Below, piece after piece: positions 48,128 through 57,586 of a stretch of DNA of 64,000 nt. The notes beneath the pieces are model-generated. The model was given only the letters and a program-made list of their open reading frames with translations, did not search any database and was not told the DNA's origin. The stretch is from assembly GCF_004078635.1 (NCBI RefSeq), contig NZ_RZNB01000002.1:310001-374000 (forward strand), written 5' to 3'. The stretch comes from Labedella phragmitis. Its GTDB lineage: Bacteria; Actinomycetota; Actinomycetes; Actinomycetales; Microbacteriaceae. A program made the position numbers and the translations under genes. How positions within the stretch are numbered: position 1 is the first letter of the stretch; each line of letters begins with the position of its first letter.

Positions 48128-48196
48128 CGATCGCCGCGCGACCCCGCAGGGTGAGCGCAGCGACGATCGCGCAGTTGCGCTCGCAGTGACGATCGC
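48126..48196 (+). repeat. Three copies of GACGATCGC between rsmB and rpe
   Basis: The 9-mer GACGATCGC occurs at 48126-48134 (over the rsmB stop), 48162-48170 and 48188-48196. The 98-bp gap also contains the rpe promoter. Spacing is irregular (36 and 26 bases). The word contains the palindrome CGATCG, which is common in this GC-rich DNA, so significance is uncertain. Confidence 0.4.
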
Positions 48197-48212
48197 CGAC
48201 GAGGGAGCCGTT

Positions 48213-48225
48213 TAGGCTGGGACGC
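48213..48225 (+). promoter_or_regulatory. Leaderless-type promoter of rpe
   Basis: TAGGCT at 48213-48218 ends 7 bases before the rpe ATG at 48226, with no Shine-Dalgarno between. Confidence 0.5.
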
Positions 48226-48921
48226 ATGACGGCCCGCATCAACCCGAGCATCCTGTCTGCCGACTTCGTCAACATGGAGGCGGCGCTCGCGACGATCGCG
48301 ACCGCCGACTCCGTGCACGTCGACGTCATGGACAACCATTTCGTCCCGAACCTCACGTTCGGTCTCCAGATGGTCGGTCGCATCCAGGACGTCTCGCCGG
48401 TGCCGCTCGACGTCCACCTCATGATCGACGACCCCGATCGGTGGGCTCCCGAGTACGCCGCGACGGGCGCGGCCGGTGTCACCTTCCACGCCGAGGCCGC
48501 TGCCGATGCCGTCGAACTCGCTCGCGAGCTGCGGGCGCGGGGTGCTCGCGCAGGCATCTCCCTCAAGCCGGGGACGCACATCGAGACGATCGTCGACGAC
48601 CTCGCCGAGTTCGACCTCGTCCTCGTCATGACGGTCGAGCCGGGCTTCGGCGGTCAGTCCTTCATGCCCGAGGTGATGCCGAAGCTCCGCTCGCTCGCGC
48701 ACATCCGGGAGCGCCGCGGCCTCGCGTTCGACCTCCAGGTCGACGGCGGGATCTCCACAGACACCATCGGGATCGCCGCCGCCGCCGGTGCCGACGTCTT
48801 CGTCGCCGGATCCGCGGTGTTCGGGGGCGACGATCCCGCCGCGCGCATCGCGGAACTGCGCCGCCTGGCGGACGACGCCCGCGCCGAGGAGTCACGTTCT
48901 GCCGGTAGGCTGGCGGAGTGA
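48226..48921 (+). CDS. rpe: Ribulose-phosphate 3-epimerase
   Basis: Pentose-phosphate enzyme interconverting ribulose and xylulose 5-phosphates. 231 residues, TIM barrel with NPSILSADF at the N-terminus, metal ligands in [17 protein letters not shown] and [30 protein letters not shown] and LQVDGGIS. The last 20 residues ([12 protein letters not shown]) contain the hisE promoter in their DNA, and the stop overlaps hisE by 4 bases. Confidence 0.96.
   Translation: MTARINPSILSADFVNMEAALATIATADSVHVDVMDNHFVPNLTFGLQMVGRIQDVSPVPLDVHLMIDDPDRWAPEYAATGAAGVTFHAEAAADAVELARELRARGARAGISLKPGTHIETIVDDLAEFDLVLVMTVEPGFGGQSFMPEVMPKLRSLAHIRERRGLAFDLQVDGGISTDTIGIAAAAGADVFVAGSAVFGGDDPAARIAELRRLADDARAEESRSAGRLAE
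48906..48917 (+). promoter_or_regulatory. Leaderless-type promoter of hisE inside the end of rpe
   Basis: TAGGCT at 48906-48911 ends 6 bases before the GTG at 48918. It lies in coding sequence of rpe yet keeps the same spacing as the intergenic leaderless promoters. Confidence 0.45.
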
Positions 48922-49181
48922 AATCCTTCGACGACCTCTTCGCCGAGCTGAGCGAGAAGTCGCTGTCCCGACCGGAGGGCTCCGGCACCGTCCGCGAGCT
49001 CGACGCCGGCGTGCACGCGATCGGCAAGAAGATCGTCGAGGAGGCCGCCGAGGTCTGGATGGCCGCCGAGTACCAGTCGGACGAGGAGACGGCCGAGGAG
49101 ATCTCCCAACTGCTCTACCACCTGCAGGTGATGATGCTCGCGAAGGGGCTCACGACGGCGGACGTCTACCGACATCTGTGA
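48918..49181 (+). CDS. hisE: Phosphoribosyl-ATP pyrophosphatase
   Basis: Second step of histidine synthesis. 87 residues from GTG 48918, overlapping rpe by 4 bases. MazG-like helical enzyme: [37 protein letters not shown] (metal-binding Glu pair) and [20 protein letters not shown]. Stand-alone HisE, separate from HisI, as usual in actinobacteria. Confidence 0.95.
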   Translation: MKSFDDLFAELSEKSLSRPEGSGTVRELDAGVHAIGKKIVEEAAEVWMAAEYQSDEETAEEISQLLYHLQVMMLAKGLTTADVYRHL

Positions 49182-49225
49182 CGAGGTCCTCGCCGTCACC
49201 CGTTGTCCCCGATGAAAGTTCTCGA

Positions 49226-50065
49226 ATGTTGCGAATCGCAGTGCCCAACAAGGGCTCGCTGGCCGAGACGGCCGCCCTCATGCTCGACGAGGCCGGCTAC
49301 GCCGTCCGGAAGGACCCGAAGGTCCTCCACCTCATCGACTCCCGCAACGACGTGGAGTTCTTCTACCTCCGACCGCGTGACATCGCGACGTACGTCGGCT
49401 CCGGCGCCCTCGATGTCGGCATCACGGGCCGCGACCTGCTCCTCGACTCGCACAGCGAGGCGACGGAGGTCGCCGAGCTCGACTTCGCCCGCTCGACCTT
49501 CCGGTTCGCCGGCCCGACCGGTGTGTTCTCCGACCTGAGCGACCTCGAGGGCAAGCGACTCGCGACGAGCTATCCGGGTCTCGTCGGCGACTTCCTCGCC
49601 GAGGCCGGCGTCACGTCGACTCTCGTCCGGCTCGACGGCGCCGTGGAGTCCGCTGTCCAGCTCGGCGTGGCCGACGCGGTCGCCGACGTCGTCGAGACGG
49701 GGTCATCGCTGCGCAACGCCGGGCTCGAGATCTTCGGACCGGTGATCCTGCGATCGAGTGCCGTCCTCATCTCGTCCCCGTCGGCGCCCACGGGCCTGCC
49801 GACGCTGCTGCGCCGCCTCCAGGGCGTGCTCGTCGCGCGTCAATTCGTGCTCATGGACTACGACCTCCCCGTCGCGCTCCTCGAGCAGGCCACGGCGATC
49901 GCCCGCGGGATCGAATCGCCGACGGTCTCCCCGCTCCGCGACCCCGAGTGGGTCGCCGTGCGCGTCATGGTCCGTCGTGAGGACACGAACAGCGTCATGG
50001 ACGAGCTCTATGAGCTCGGTGCGCGGGCCATCCTCGTGAGCGCCATCCACGCGGCGCGGTTGTAG
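49226..50065 (+). CDS. hisG: ATP phosphoribosyltransferase (long form)
   Basis: First committed step of histidine synthesis. 279 residues from ATG 49226, with GATGAAAG about 8 bases upstream. LRIAVPNKGSLAETAALML at the N-terminus, DVGITGRDLL and a PRPP loop DAVADVVETGSSLRNAGLE. The C-terminal ACT-like domain (about 210-279) marks the long HisG_L form, which is inhibited by histidine and needs no HisZ. Confidence 0.96.
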   Translation: MLRIAVPNKGSLAETAALMLDEAGYAVRKDPKVLHLIDSRNDVEFFYLRPRDIATYVGSGALDVGITGRDLLLDSHSEATEVAELDFARSTFRFAGPTGVFSDLSDLEGKRLATSYPGLVGDFLAEAGVTSTLVRLDGAVESAVQLGVADAVADVVETGSSLRNAGLEIFGPVILRSSAVLISSPSAPTGLPTLLRRLQGVLVARQFVLMDYDLPVALLEQATAIARGIESPTVSPLRDPEWVAVRVMVRREDTNSVMDELYELGARAILVSAIHAARL

Positions 50066-50077
50066 GGAGCGAACGCG

Positions 50078-50839
50078 ATGTCTCTCGCCGTACGCGTCAT
50101 CCCCTGCCTCGACGTGGCGGACGGCCGCGTCGTCAAGGGCGTCAACTTCCAGAACCTCGCCGACGCCGGCGACCCCGTCGAGCTCGCCGCCCGGTACGCC
50201 GAGCAGGGCGCCGACGAACTCACCTTCCTCGACGTCACCGCGACCGTGGAGAGCCGGGGTACAACGTACGACGTCGTCACGCGCACGGCCGAGCAGGTCT
50301 TCGTGCCCCTCACCGTGGGCGGAGGTGTGCGCTCCGCCGAGGACGTCGCGAGACTGCTCGGATCGGGAGCCGACAAGATCGGTGTGAACTCAGCCGCCAT
50401 CCGTCGACCCGACCTCGTGGGCGAGATCGCCGACCGGTTCGGGGCCCAGGTCGTCGTGCTGTCGCTCGACGTCACGCGGGCGGGGAGTGCGCCGTCCGGA
50501 TTCGTCGTGACGACCCACGGCGGTCGCACCGTCACGCGCATCGACGCCCTCGAGTGGGCGCGAGAGGCGATCGAGCGGGGTGCCGGCGAGCTCCTCGTCA
50601 ACTCGATCGACGCGGACGGGACCAAGAACGGGTTCGACCTCGAACTCATCGAGGCGATGCGCGCCGTCAGCACCGTGCCGGTGATCGCCTCGGGGGGCGC
50701 CGGCGAGCCGGCGCACTTCGCGCCCGCGATCCGGGCGGGAGCCGACGCGGTGCTCGCCGCGAGCGTCTTCCACTCGGGGCAGTTGTCCATCGGGGACGTC
50801 AAGTCCGCCATGAAAGACGAGGGGATCGGAGTCCGCTGA
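50078..50839 (+). CDS. hisF: Imidazole glycerol phosphate synthase cyclase subunit HisF
   Basis: TIM-barrel lyase/cyclase that uses ammonia from HisH. 253 residues. [18 protein letters not shown] with the first catalytic Asp near residue 12, the phosphate-binding TVGGGVRS, and LSLDVTRAG with the second catalytic Asp near 131. hisH and hisA (priA) are not in the window. TGATG overlap with hisI. Confidence 0.96.
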   Translation: MSLAVRVIPCLDVADGRVVKGVNFQNLADAGDPVELAARYAEQGADELTFLDVTATVESRGTTYDVVTRTAEQVFVPLTVGGGVRSAEDVARLLGSGADKIGVNSAAIRRPDLVGEIADRFGAQVVVLSLDVTRAGSAPSGFVVTTHGGRTVTRIDALEWAREAIERGAGELLVNSIDADGTKNGFDLELIEAMRAVSTVPVIASGGAGEPAHFAPAIRAGADAVLAASVFHSGQLSIGDVKSAMKDEGIGVR

Positions 50840-51204
50840 TGACCGACGTGCAACCCGTCATCGACCGAGTGAGGTTCGCGCCCGACGGTCTCGTTCCGGC
50901 GATCATCCAGCAGTGGGACTCTCACGAGGTCCTCATGCTCGGTTACATGGACGCCGAGGCGCTCCGCCGAACGCTCACCGAGGGCCGCGTGACGTTCTGG
51001 TCGCGCTCACGCCAGGAGTACTGGCGGAAGGGCGACACGTCCGGCCACGCGCAGTACGTGCGCTCGGCCGCGCTCGACTGCGACGGCGACACCGTCCTCG
51101 TCCAGGTCGAGCAGATCGGCGCTGCGTGCCACACCGGCACGCACACGTGCTTCGACGGCGATCCCGTCGAGGTCGTGGAGGGATTCCCGGGGGCGCTCTC
51201 ATGA
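50839..51204 (+). CDS. hisI: Phosphoribosyl-AMP cyclohydrolase
   Basis: Zinc enzyme for the third step of histidine synthesis. 121 residues. LVPAIIQQWDSHEVLMLGYM, TFWSRSRQEYWRKGDTSGH and the zinc/metal motif GAACHTGTHTCF are present. No HisE domain is fused. Its ATGA overlap with trpE joins the his and trp groups in one transcript. Confidence 0.96.
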   Translation: MTDVQPVIDRVRFAPDGLVPAIIQQWDSHEVLMLGYMDAEALRRTLTEGRVTFWSRSRQEYWRKGDTSGHAQYVRSAALDCDGDTVLVQVEQIGAACHTGTHTCFDGDPVEVVEGFPGALS

Positions 51205-52730
51205 CCGCGACGATGAGCGGATCGACGACACGCGAGGCCTTCGACGCGCTCGTGTCGACCCACCGGGTCGTCCCCGTCATCCGCGAGGTCTTCGCCGACG
51301 GCGAGACGCCCGTCGGCATCTACCGGAAGCTCGCAGCGGGGCGACCGGGCACCTTCCTGCTCGAGTCCGCCGAGCAGGGCGGGATCTGGAGTCGGTTCTC
51401 GTTCGTCGGCGTCCGATCGTTCGGAGTGCTGACGCAGAGCGGCGATGACGCTGTGTGGCTCGACCTCGGGCTGTCGGCGTCGCGCGCGCTCGGCGACGAC
51501 GCCCCCCGGGAGCCGCTCCGGGCGATCGAATCCCTCCACGCCCGTTGGGAGACCCCGAAGATCGCGGGGCATCCGCCGCTCACGGGCGGCCTCGTCGGCT
51601 TCATCGGCTGGGAGGCGATCCGGCAGATCGAGAACCTCCCGAACCGTCCCGTCGACGAGATCGGCGTGCCCGGTCAGGCCGTGAGCTTCGCGGCCGACCT
51701 CGTCGTCCTCGACCACCGGCGGGGCACCGTCATGCTCATCGCGAACGTCCTGAGCGACGGTCCCGACGCCGACGCGCTCTGGTCTGAGGCCGCGGGTCGG
51801 CTCGACCGGATGCAGGCCGAGCTCTCGGGACCGTCCGAGGCGTGGCTTGCGAACGTCGATCTCGACGCGCGTGCCCAGCCGCATCACCGCACCGATCGGC
51901 AGGACTTCCTCGACGCCGTCGTGACGTCGAAGGACTACATCCGCGAGGGTGACATCTTCCAGGTCGTCGTCTCGCAGCGGTTCGAACTCGAGACCGACGC
52001 GTCCGCGATCGATGTCTACCGGATCCTCCGGAGCCTCAACCCGAGCCCCTACATGTACCTCTTGAGCCTCGAGACGCCGGAGGGCGAGCCGTTCCACATC
52101 GTGGGGTCGTCGCCGGAGGCTCTCGTGAAGGTGCAGGACGGCCGCGTCTTCACACATCCGATCGCGGGTTCGAAACCACGGGGTGCGACCCCGGAGGAGG
52201 ACGCGGAGCTCGAGGCCGAGCTCGCCTCGGACGCCAAGGAGCGGGCCGAGCACCTCATGCTCGTCGACCTCGCGCGCAACGATCTCCTCAAGGTGTGCAC
52301 TCCCGGAACTGTCGAGGTCACCGAGTTCATGAGGGTCGAGCGGTTCAGCCACATCATGCACCTCGTCTCGAGCGTCGAGGGCGATCTCGCACCGAATACG
52401 TCGAGCCTCGACGTGTTCCGAGCGACCTTCCCGGCCGGCACCCTGTCGGGCGCCCCGAAGCCGCGCGCGCTCGAGATCATCGACGAACTCGAGCCGGCGC
52501 AGCGCGGCGTCTACGGTGGCGTCGTCGGGTACTTCGGGTTCTCGGGCGACGTCGATCTCGCGATCGCGATCCGCACCGCGACGATCATGCGGGGGACCGC
52601 GTTCGTCCAGGCCGGTGGTGGGCTCGTCGCCGACTCGGACCCGGCGAGCGAGTTCCTCGAGTCGCAGAACAAGGCGGCAGCCCCGCTCCGGGCCGTCGCG
52701 GTCGCCAACGCCATGACGCGGATCCGGTGA
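51201..52730 (+). CDS. trpE: Anthranilate synthase component I
   Basis: Converts chorismate and ammonia to anthranilate. 509 residues. The feedback tryptophan site is suggested by FLLESAEQGGIW at about residue 52; the catalytic core has THPIAGSKPRGATPEED, ELASDAKERAEHLMLVDLAR, FSHIMHLVSSVEG and FPAGTLSGAPKPRALEII. The 4-base overlap with hisI leaves no room for a trp attenuator. trpG and trpD are elsewhere. ATG 51201 is used; an ATG at 51213 is an alternative. Confidence 0.96.
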   Translation: MTATMSGSTTREAFDALVSTHRVVPVIREVFADGETPVGIYRKLAAGRPGTFLLESAEQGGIWSRFSFVGVRSFGVLTQSGDDAVWLDLGLSASRALGDDAPREPLRAIESLHARWETPKIAGHPPLTGGLVGFIGWEAIRQIENLPNRPVDEIGVPGQAVSFAADLVVLDHRRGTVMLIANVLSDGPDADALWSEAAGRLDRMQAELSGPSEAWLANVDLDARAQPHHRTDRQDFLDAVVTSKDYIREGDIFQVVVSQRFELETDASAIDVYRILRSLNPSPYMYLLSLETPEGEPFHIVGSSPEALVKVQDGRVFTHPIAGSKPRGATPEEDAELEAELASDAKERAEHLMLVDLARNDLLKVCTPGTVEVTEFMRVERFSHIMHLVSSVEGDLAPNTSSLDVFRATFPAGTLSGAPKPRALEIIDELEPAQRGVYGGVVGYFGFSGDVDLAIAIRTATIMRGTAFVQAGGGLVADSDPASEFLESQNKAAAPLRAVAVANAMTRIR

Positions 52731-52734
52731 CGCG

Positions 52735-53328
52735 GTGACAGCTCGCCGTTTGAAGTCCCTGTCGATCGTCGCCGTCCTGGCGGTGTCAGGCCTCGTCTTC
52801 CTCACCTGGACGCGCGAGTGGTTCGTGCTCGAGGTGACGGCCGGCGGCGCGACCGACGTGCCCGTCGTCGTCACGGGGGAGACGGCGGCACCCGCGCTCT
52901 CGGCCCTCGGCCTCGCCGGGCTCGCGGCCGGTGCGGCCCTCAGCATCGCCGGTCGCGGCTTCCGCGTCGTCCTCGGCCTGCTCACGATCCTCATCGGCGC
53001 CTCCGTCGTGCTCTCGGGGATCCTCGCGCTCACAGACCCCGTCGGCTCGTCGACGTCCGCTGTCAGCACCGCGACGGGGATCGCCGGTCGCGAATCGGTC
53101 GCGGACGTCGTCGGTTCCGTCGCGGTGTCCGCCTGGCCGGCCGTCGCCGCGGGCGTCGGTGTCCTCCTCGCCGTCGCCGGGGTTCTCGTCCTCGTGACGT
53201 CGTCCCGGTGGCCGGGGCCGTCGCGCAAGTACGACGCCGTGCGGTTCGAGCACGCGGACGACGGTGCGCCGCTCGACGCCGTCGACAGCTGGGACGGCCT
53301 CAGCCGCGGCGAGGACCCCACCCGGTGA
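52735..53328 (+). CDS. Tryptophan-biosynthesis-associated membrane protein
   Basis: 197 residues from GTG 52735, 4 bases after trpE. Four membrane helices are apparent: about 8-25 (LSIVAVLAVSGLVFLTWT), 52-72, 76-100 and 132-155, with a conserved REWF motif in the first loop. This is the family found between trpE and trpC in many actinobacteria and named only by that association. A role in transporting or sensing an indole or anthranilate intermediate is speculation; no transporter signature is seen. The acidic C-terminal tail is cytoplasmic. Confidence 0.85.
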   Translation: MTARRLKSLSIVAVLAVSGLVFLTWTREWFVLEVTAGGATDVPVVVTGETAAPALSALGLAGLAAGAALSIAGRGFRVVLGLLTILIGASVVLSGILALTDPVGSSTSAVSTATGIAGRESVADVVGSVAVSAWPAVAAGVGVLLAVAGVLVLVTSSRWPGPSRKYDAVRFEHADDGAPLDAVDSWDGLSRGEDPTR

Positions 53329-53333
53329 CCCGG

Positions 53334-53339
53334 TAGACT
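53334..53339 (+). promoter_or_regulatory. Candidate -10 element (TAGACT) for the trpC-trpB-trpA segment
   Basis: TAGACT, 5 bases after the preceding stop codon, predicts a start near 53346 and a 23-base leader with AAGGAGAG before the small membrane-protein gene. It implies that trpCBA can be expressed separately from trpE. Confidence 0.5.
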
Positions 53340-53368
53340 TCCACACGAACCACTCACGAAGGAGAGCA

Positions 53369-53599
53369 ATGAGCGACATGTCGACCGAGCCGGGACACGG
53401 ACACTCGCCCGCAGCCTGGACCGCCGTCGTGGTCATGCTCGTGGCCACAGCCCTCGGCACGTTGTTCTTCTGGCTCGACATGCCCGTCCTCGTCTGGGCG
53501 AGCGTCGGTCTCCTCCTCATCGGTGCGATCGTCGGCTTCATCATGTCGAAGGCGGGCTACGGCGCGTACGGCGACAAGTACTCCGCGAAGGAGCACTAG
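53369..53599 (+). CDS. HGxxPAAW-family small membrane protein
   Basis: 76 residues from ATG 53369, with AAGGAGAG 5 bases upstream. The motif HGHSPAAW at about residues 10-17 defines the family, followed by two membrane helices (AVVVMLVATALGTLFFWL and VLVWASVGLLLIGAIVGFIM) and a short basic/polar end (YGDKYSAKEH). Proteins of this family sit next to trpC in many actinobacteria; their function is unknown. trpC starts 4 bases after the stop. Confidence 0.88.
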   Translation: MSDMSTEPGHGHSPAAWTAVVVMLVATALGTLFFWLDMPVLVWASVGLLLIGAIVGFIMSKAGYGAYGDKYSAKEH

Positions 53600-53603
53600 C
53601 CAC

Positions 53604-54374
53604 ATGCTGGCCGATCTGACGGCCGGCGCAGCCCAGGACGCACTCGCCCGCCAGGAGGCGGTCTCGCTCGCCGATGTCGAGGCGCAGGCACTCGCTGCCC
53701 CACCCGCCCTCGACGCTCTGTCCGCGCTGTCCCGTGGCGATCGCGTCAAGGTCATCGCCGAGGTCAAGCGTGCGAGCCCCTCACGCGGTCATCTCGCGGA
53801 GATCGCCGATCCGGCGGGCCTCGCCGCCGACTACGAACGTGGGGGAGCGAGCGCGATCAGCGTGCTCACGGAGGGACGCCGGTTCAAGGGTTCGCTCGAC
53901 GACCTCCGGAGCGTGCGCGACCGCGTCGTGCTGCCCGTCCTCCGCAAGGACTTCGTCTCGATGCCGTACCAGGTGTTCGAGGCGCGCGCTGCGAGAGCCG
54001 ATCTCGTCCTCCTGATCGTCGCGGCGCTCGATCAGAAGACGCTCTCCGAACTCTTCGTCCTGTCGACCGAGCTCGGCATGACGACGCTCGTCGAGACGCA
54101 CAGCGCCGACGAGCTCTCCCGCGCTCTCGACCTCGGGGCCCGCCTCGTGGGCGTCAACGCGCGTGATCTCAGCACCTTCGAACTCGACAAGACACTCTTC
54201 GCGCAACTCGCGCCCTCCATCCCCGCCGACGTCGTGAAGGTCGCTGAGTCGGCGGTCTCGCAGCCGAGCGACGTCGCGGCGTACCGCGAAGCGGGTGCCG
54301 ACGTCGTCCTCATCGGTGAGGCCCTCGTGACCAACGATCCCGTTTCCACCCTCGAATCCTTCCTGGCGGTGTGA
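53604..54374 (+). CDS. trpC: Indole-3-glycerol phosphate synthase
   Basis: Closes the indole ring from CdRP. 256 residues, TIM barrel. [20 protein letters not shown] holds the catalytic Lys/Glu region at about 50-69, then [32 protein letters not shown] and [14 protein letters not shown]. Not fused to TrpF. An ATG at 53604 is chosen, without a strong ribosome binding site, so it is probably coupled to the upstream gene. Confidence 0.95.
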   Translation: MLADLTAGAAQDALARQEAVSLADVEAQALAAPPALDALSALSRGDRVKVIAEVKRASPSRGHLAEIADPAGLAADYERGGASAISVLTEGRRFKGSLDDLRSVRDRVVLPVLRKDFVSMPYQVFEARAARADLVLLIVAALDQKTLSELFVLSTELGMTTLVETHSADELSRALDLGARLVGVNARDLSTFELDKTLFAQLAPSIPADVVKVAESAVSQPSDVAAYREAGADVVLIGEALVTNDPVSTLESFLAV

Positions 54375-54378
54375 CCCC

Positions 54379-55590
54379 ATGGCTCTACGCGACGAAACCG
54401 GTCCGTACTTCGGCGAGTTCGGAGGACGATACGTCCCCGAATCCCTCGTCGAGGCGCTCGACGAGCTCTCGGAGGCGTGGGAGCTCGCGAAACTCGACCC
54501 GGCGTTCCACGCCGAGCTCGACGCGCTCCTGAAGGACTACGTCGGTCGCCCATCGGTCATCACCGAGGTGCAGCGCTTCGCCCGTCATGCCGGCGGCGCG
54601 CGCATCATCCTCAAGCGCGAGGACCTCAACCACACCGGCTCGCACAAGATCAACAACGTGCTCGGTCAGGCGCTCCTCACGAAGCGCATCGGCAAGACGC
54701 GCGTCATCGCGGAGACGGGCGCCGGCCAGCACGGTGTCGCGACCGCGACGGCGGCCGCGCTGTTCGGCCTCGACTGCGTCATCTACATGGGCGAGGTCGA
54801 CACCGAGCGACAGGCTCTCAACGTCGCGCGCATGCGCCTCCTCGGGGCCGAGGTCATCCCCGTCACCACGGGATCCCGTACCCTCAAGGACGCCATCAAC
54901 GAGGCGATGCGCGACTGGGTGACGAACGTCGGCGACACGAACTACATCTTCGGCACCGTCGCGGGGCCTCACCCGTTCCCGGCCATGGTGCGCGACCTGC
55001 AGAAGGTCATCGGCGAGGAGGCGCGCGAGCAGGTGCTCGCCCTCACGGGTCGCCTGCCGGACGCGGTCGCCGCGTGCGTCGGCGGCGGGTCGAACGCGAT
55101 GGGGATCTTCCACGCCTTCCTCGACGACACCTCCGTCGGGCTCTACGGCTTCGAGGCCGCGGGCGACGGCGTCGACACACCGCGTCACGCCGCAACGATC
55201 TCGAAGGGTCGCCCCGGCGTCCTCCACGGCGCCCGCAGCTTCCTCCTCCAGGACGAGGACGGCCAGACCGTCGAATCACACTCGATCTCCGCGGGACTCG
55301 ACTATCCGGGCGTCGGCCCCGAACACTCGTGGCTCTCGAGCATCGGGCGCGCGACGTACCGAGGCGTCACCGACGCCGCGGCGATGGACGCACTCCGCCT
55401 GCTCAGCCGGACGGAGGGCATCATCCCCGCGATCGAGTCGTCGCACGCCCTCGCGGGAGCCCTGGAACTCGGCCGCGAACTCGGGCAAGACGCCGTCATC
55501 CTCGTGAACCTCTCCGGTCGCGGCGACAAGGACATGGAGACCGCCGGTCGGTACTTCGATCTCATCGACGCCGGGGCGGAGCAGTCGTGA
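54379..55590 (+). CDS. trpB: Tryptophan synthase beta chain
   Basis: PLP enzyme that joins indole and serine. 403 residues, TrpB1 type. [20 protein letters not shown] at the N-terminus; PLP Lys in [16 protein letters not shown] at about residue 93; [17 protein letters not shown]; phosphate loop [11 protein letters not shown]; and [14 protein letters not shown]. Coupled to trpA by a 4-base overlap (GTGA). Confidence 0.97.
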   Translation: MALRDETGPYFGEFGGRYVPESLVEALDELSEAWELAKLDPAFHAELDALLKDYVGRPSVITEVQRFARHAGGARIILKREDLNHTGSHKINNVLGQALLTKRIGKTRVIAETGAGQHGVATATAAALFGLDCVIYMGEVDTERQALNVARMRLLGAEVIPVTTGSRTLKDAINEAMRDWVTNVGDTNYIFGTVAGPHPFPAMVRDLQKVIGEEAREQVLALTGRLPDAVAACVGGGSNAMGIFHAFLDDTSVGLYGFEAAGDGVDTPRHAATISKGRPGVLHGARSFLLQDEDGQTVESHSISAGLDYPGVGPEHSWLSSIGRATYRGVTDAAAMDALRLLSRTEGIIPAIESSHALAGALELGRELGQDAVILVNLSGRGDKDMETAGRYFDLIDAGAEQS

Positions 55591-56375
55591 GCGCCGTCGC
55601 GGACGTCATCCGCACGCGCGTCGACGCGGGCACAGGTGCGCTCGTCGGGTACCTGCCCGTCGGCTTCCCGACCTTCGACGAGTCGGTCGACGCCGCCGTC
55701 GCGATCGCGCAGAGCGGCGTCGACATCATCGAGCTCGGGCTGCCGTACTCCGACCCGGTCATGGACGGACCGGTCATCCAAGCAGCCACCCAGCAGGCGC
55801 TCGCGCGCGGCTTCCGCTTGAGCCACGGCTTCGAGGCCGTCCGCCGGATCACGGATCAGGTATCGGCGCCCGTGCTGCTCATGACGTACTGGAACCCCGT
55901 GCTGTCGTACGGCGTCGAGCGCTTCGCCGACGACCTCGTCGACGCCGGGGGAGCCGGACTCATCACTCCGGACCTCATCCGGGACGAGGCCGAGGAGTGG
56001 CTCGCAGCCTCCGAACGCACAGGACTCGACCGCGTCTTCCTCGCTGCGCCCTCCTCGTCGGACGCCCGCCTCGTGCGCGCCGTCGAGGTCAGCAGGGGCT
56101 TCGTCTACGCGGTCTCGACGATGGGCATCACGGGGGCGCGCAGCGACGTCGACTCCGCGGCCCGCGGTCTCGTCGCGCGACTGCGCGACGCCGGAGCCCA
56201 GAGCGCCTGTGTGGGCCTCGGGATCTCGACGGCCCAGCAGGTGCGCGAAGTCCTCGACTACGCGGACGGCGCCATCGTGGGTTCCGCTCTCGTCTCCGCG
56301 CTCTCGAGCGGCGGTGTCGACGCCGTCGCATCCGTCGCGGCCGAGCTCGCGACCGGCGCCGCTCGACGCGGCTAG
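55587..56375 (+). CDS. trpA: Tryptophan synthase alpha chain
   Basis: Cleaves indole-glycerol phosphate and passes indole to TrpB. 262 residues from GTG 55587. [14 protein letters not shown], the catalytic Glu and Asp in [19 protein letters not shown], and [16 protein letters not shown] are present. The TAG stop is part of the TAGACT box before lgt. trpF is not linked: in actinobacteria PriA/HisA usually supplies that activity. Confidence 0.96.
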   Translation: MSAVADVIRTRVDAGTGALVGYLPVGFPTFDESVDAAVAIAQSGVDIIELGLPYSDPVMDGPVIQAATQQALARGFRLSHGFEAVRRITDQVSAPVLLMTYWNPVLSYGVERFADDLVDAGGAGLITPDLIRDEAEEWLAASERTGLDRVFLAAPSSSDARLVRAVEVSRGFVYAVSTMGITGARSDVDSAARGLVARLRDAGAQSACVGLGISTAQQVREVLDYADGAIVGSALVSALSSGGVDAVASVAAELATGAARRG

Positions 56376-56378
56376 ACT
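56373..56378 (+). promoter_or_regulatory. Candidate -10 element (TAGACT) for lgt
   Basis: TAGACT overlaps the trpA stop codon and predicts a start near 56385, 45 bases before lgt. Confidence 0.45.
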
Positions 56379-56429
56379 CTCCCATCGGACGGAGGTCGAC
56401 TCCGTCGTATCGAAAGGTGCGTATCCGAC

Positions 56430-57392
56430 GTGTTGCACGCGAGCATTCCCAGCCCAGACGTCAGCAGCATCACGCTGGGGCCGTTCACGATCCACTTCTA
56501 CGCGCTGTGGATCCTGCTCGGCATCATCGTCGCCGCAGCCGTGACGTCCCGCCGCCTCACGGCGCGTGGCGCCGAGCCCGGTGTCATCTTCGACTTCATG
56601 CTGTGGACCGTCCCGCTCGGCATCGTCGGGGCCCGGATCTTCCACGTGCTGACCCACCCGGACGACTACTTCTTCGAGGGTGCAGAACTCTGGAAGGTCG
56701 TCGCGGTCTGGGAGGGCGGCATCGCCATCTTCGGCGCCCTGATCGGCGGGGCCGTCGGTGCGTGGCTCGCGAGCCGCCAGACCGGCGTGAGGTTCTGGAC
56801 GTTCGCCGACGCCCTCGCGCCGGGTCTCCTCCTCGCGCAGGCGTTCGGTCGGTTGGGCAACTACTTCAACCACGAGCTCTACGGCCAGCCGACGACGCTC
56901 CCGTGGGGCCTCGAGATCGAGGAGTCGAACGCGGCGTGGCCCGTCGGACTGCCGGCCGGCACTCTCTTCCACCCGACGTTCCTCTACGAGATCGTGTGGA
57001 ACCTCGTCGGCGTGGCCGTCATCCTGTTCCTCGACCGCCGCTTCCGGCTCCAGTGGGGCCGTCTCCTCGGCGTCTACCTCATCTGGTACGGGCTCGGTCG
57101 CATCGTGTGGGAGTCGATCCGCATCGACCCGAGCGAGATCATCCTCGGGTTGCGCGTCAACGTCTGGGCTGCCATCGCGGCCGTCGCCCTCGGCGTCATC
57201 ATCAACGTCGTCCAGCGCCGTCGACACGTCGGCCTCGAGCCTTCGCCGTACCGCCCGGGTCGCGAATGGGTCGATCCCGACGCACCGACGGGAGAGCTCG
57301 TCGACACGAGCGACCCCGACGTCGATGTCGACGAGGACGAGCGTCTGAGCGCAGCCTCCTCATCGGCACCGGAGGCCTCCCGACGCGCGTGA
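56430..57392 (+). CDS. lgt: Prolipoprotein diacylglyceryl transferase
   Basis: Integral membrane enzyme that attaches diacylglycerol to the lipobox Cys of prolipoproteins. 320 residues from GTG 56430 (AAAGG 10-13 bases upstream). Seven membrane helices; GIVGARIFHVL near 65, the signature GRLGNYFNHELYGQPT at about 137-152 and HPTFLYEIVWNL. The C-terminal tail of about 50 residues is cytoplasmic, acidic and probably disordered. The trpA-lgt order is common in actinobacteria. Confidence 0.96.
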   Translation: MLHASIPSPDVSSITLGPFTIHFYALWILLGIIVAAAVTSRRLTARGAEPGVIFDFMLWTVPLGIVGARIFHVLTHPDDYFFEGAELWKVVAVWEGGIAIFGALIGGAVGAWLASRQTGVRFWTFADALAPGLLLAQAFGRLGNYFNHELYGQPTTLPWGLEIEESNAAWPVGLPAGTLFHPTFLYEIVWNLVGVAVILFLDRRFRLQWGRLLGVYLIWYGLGRIVWESIRIDPSEIILGLRVNVWAAIAAVALGVIINVVQRRRHVGLEPSPYRPGREWVDPDAPTGELVDTSDPDVDVDEDERLSAASSSAPEASRRA

Positions 57393-57435
57393 GACGCCCT
57401 GTCGCGGCGGGGGACGACTCCCCTCGACGCTGGGG

Positions 57436-57441
57436 TAGACT
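57436..57441 (+). promoter_or_regulatory. Candidate -10 element (TAGACT) for gltB-gltD
   Basis: TAGACT 44 bases after the lgt stop predicts a start near 57448 and a leader of about 360 bases. The 418-bp stretch 57393-57810 contains no credible gene and is described with the leader structures below. Confidence 0.5.
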
Positions 57442-57586
57442 CTCACTCGCGGTGACGACGATCTCGTCGACATCGGCGAGACGACGACGGAGACGCCTCG
57501 ACCGGTCCCGCAGCCCCCTGCCACAAGCACCAGCCATCACGCACCACACGCATCGATACGAACGGTGTCGCCCCGGTGTCGATCAC

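Noticed and set aside
51181-51210. A trp attenuator or leader peptide before trpE
   Set aside because: trpE overlaps hisI by 4 bases, so there is no leader region.
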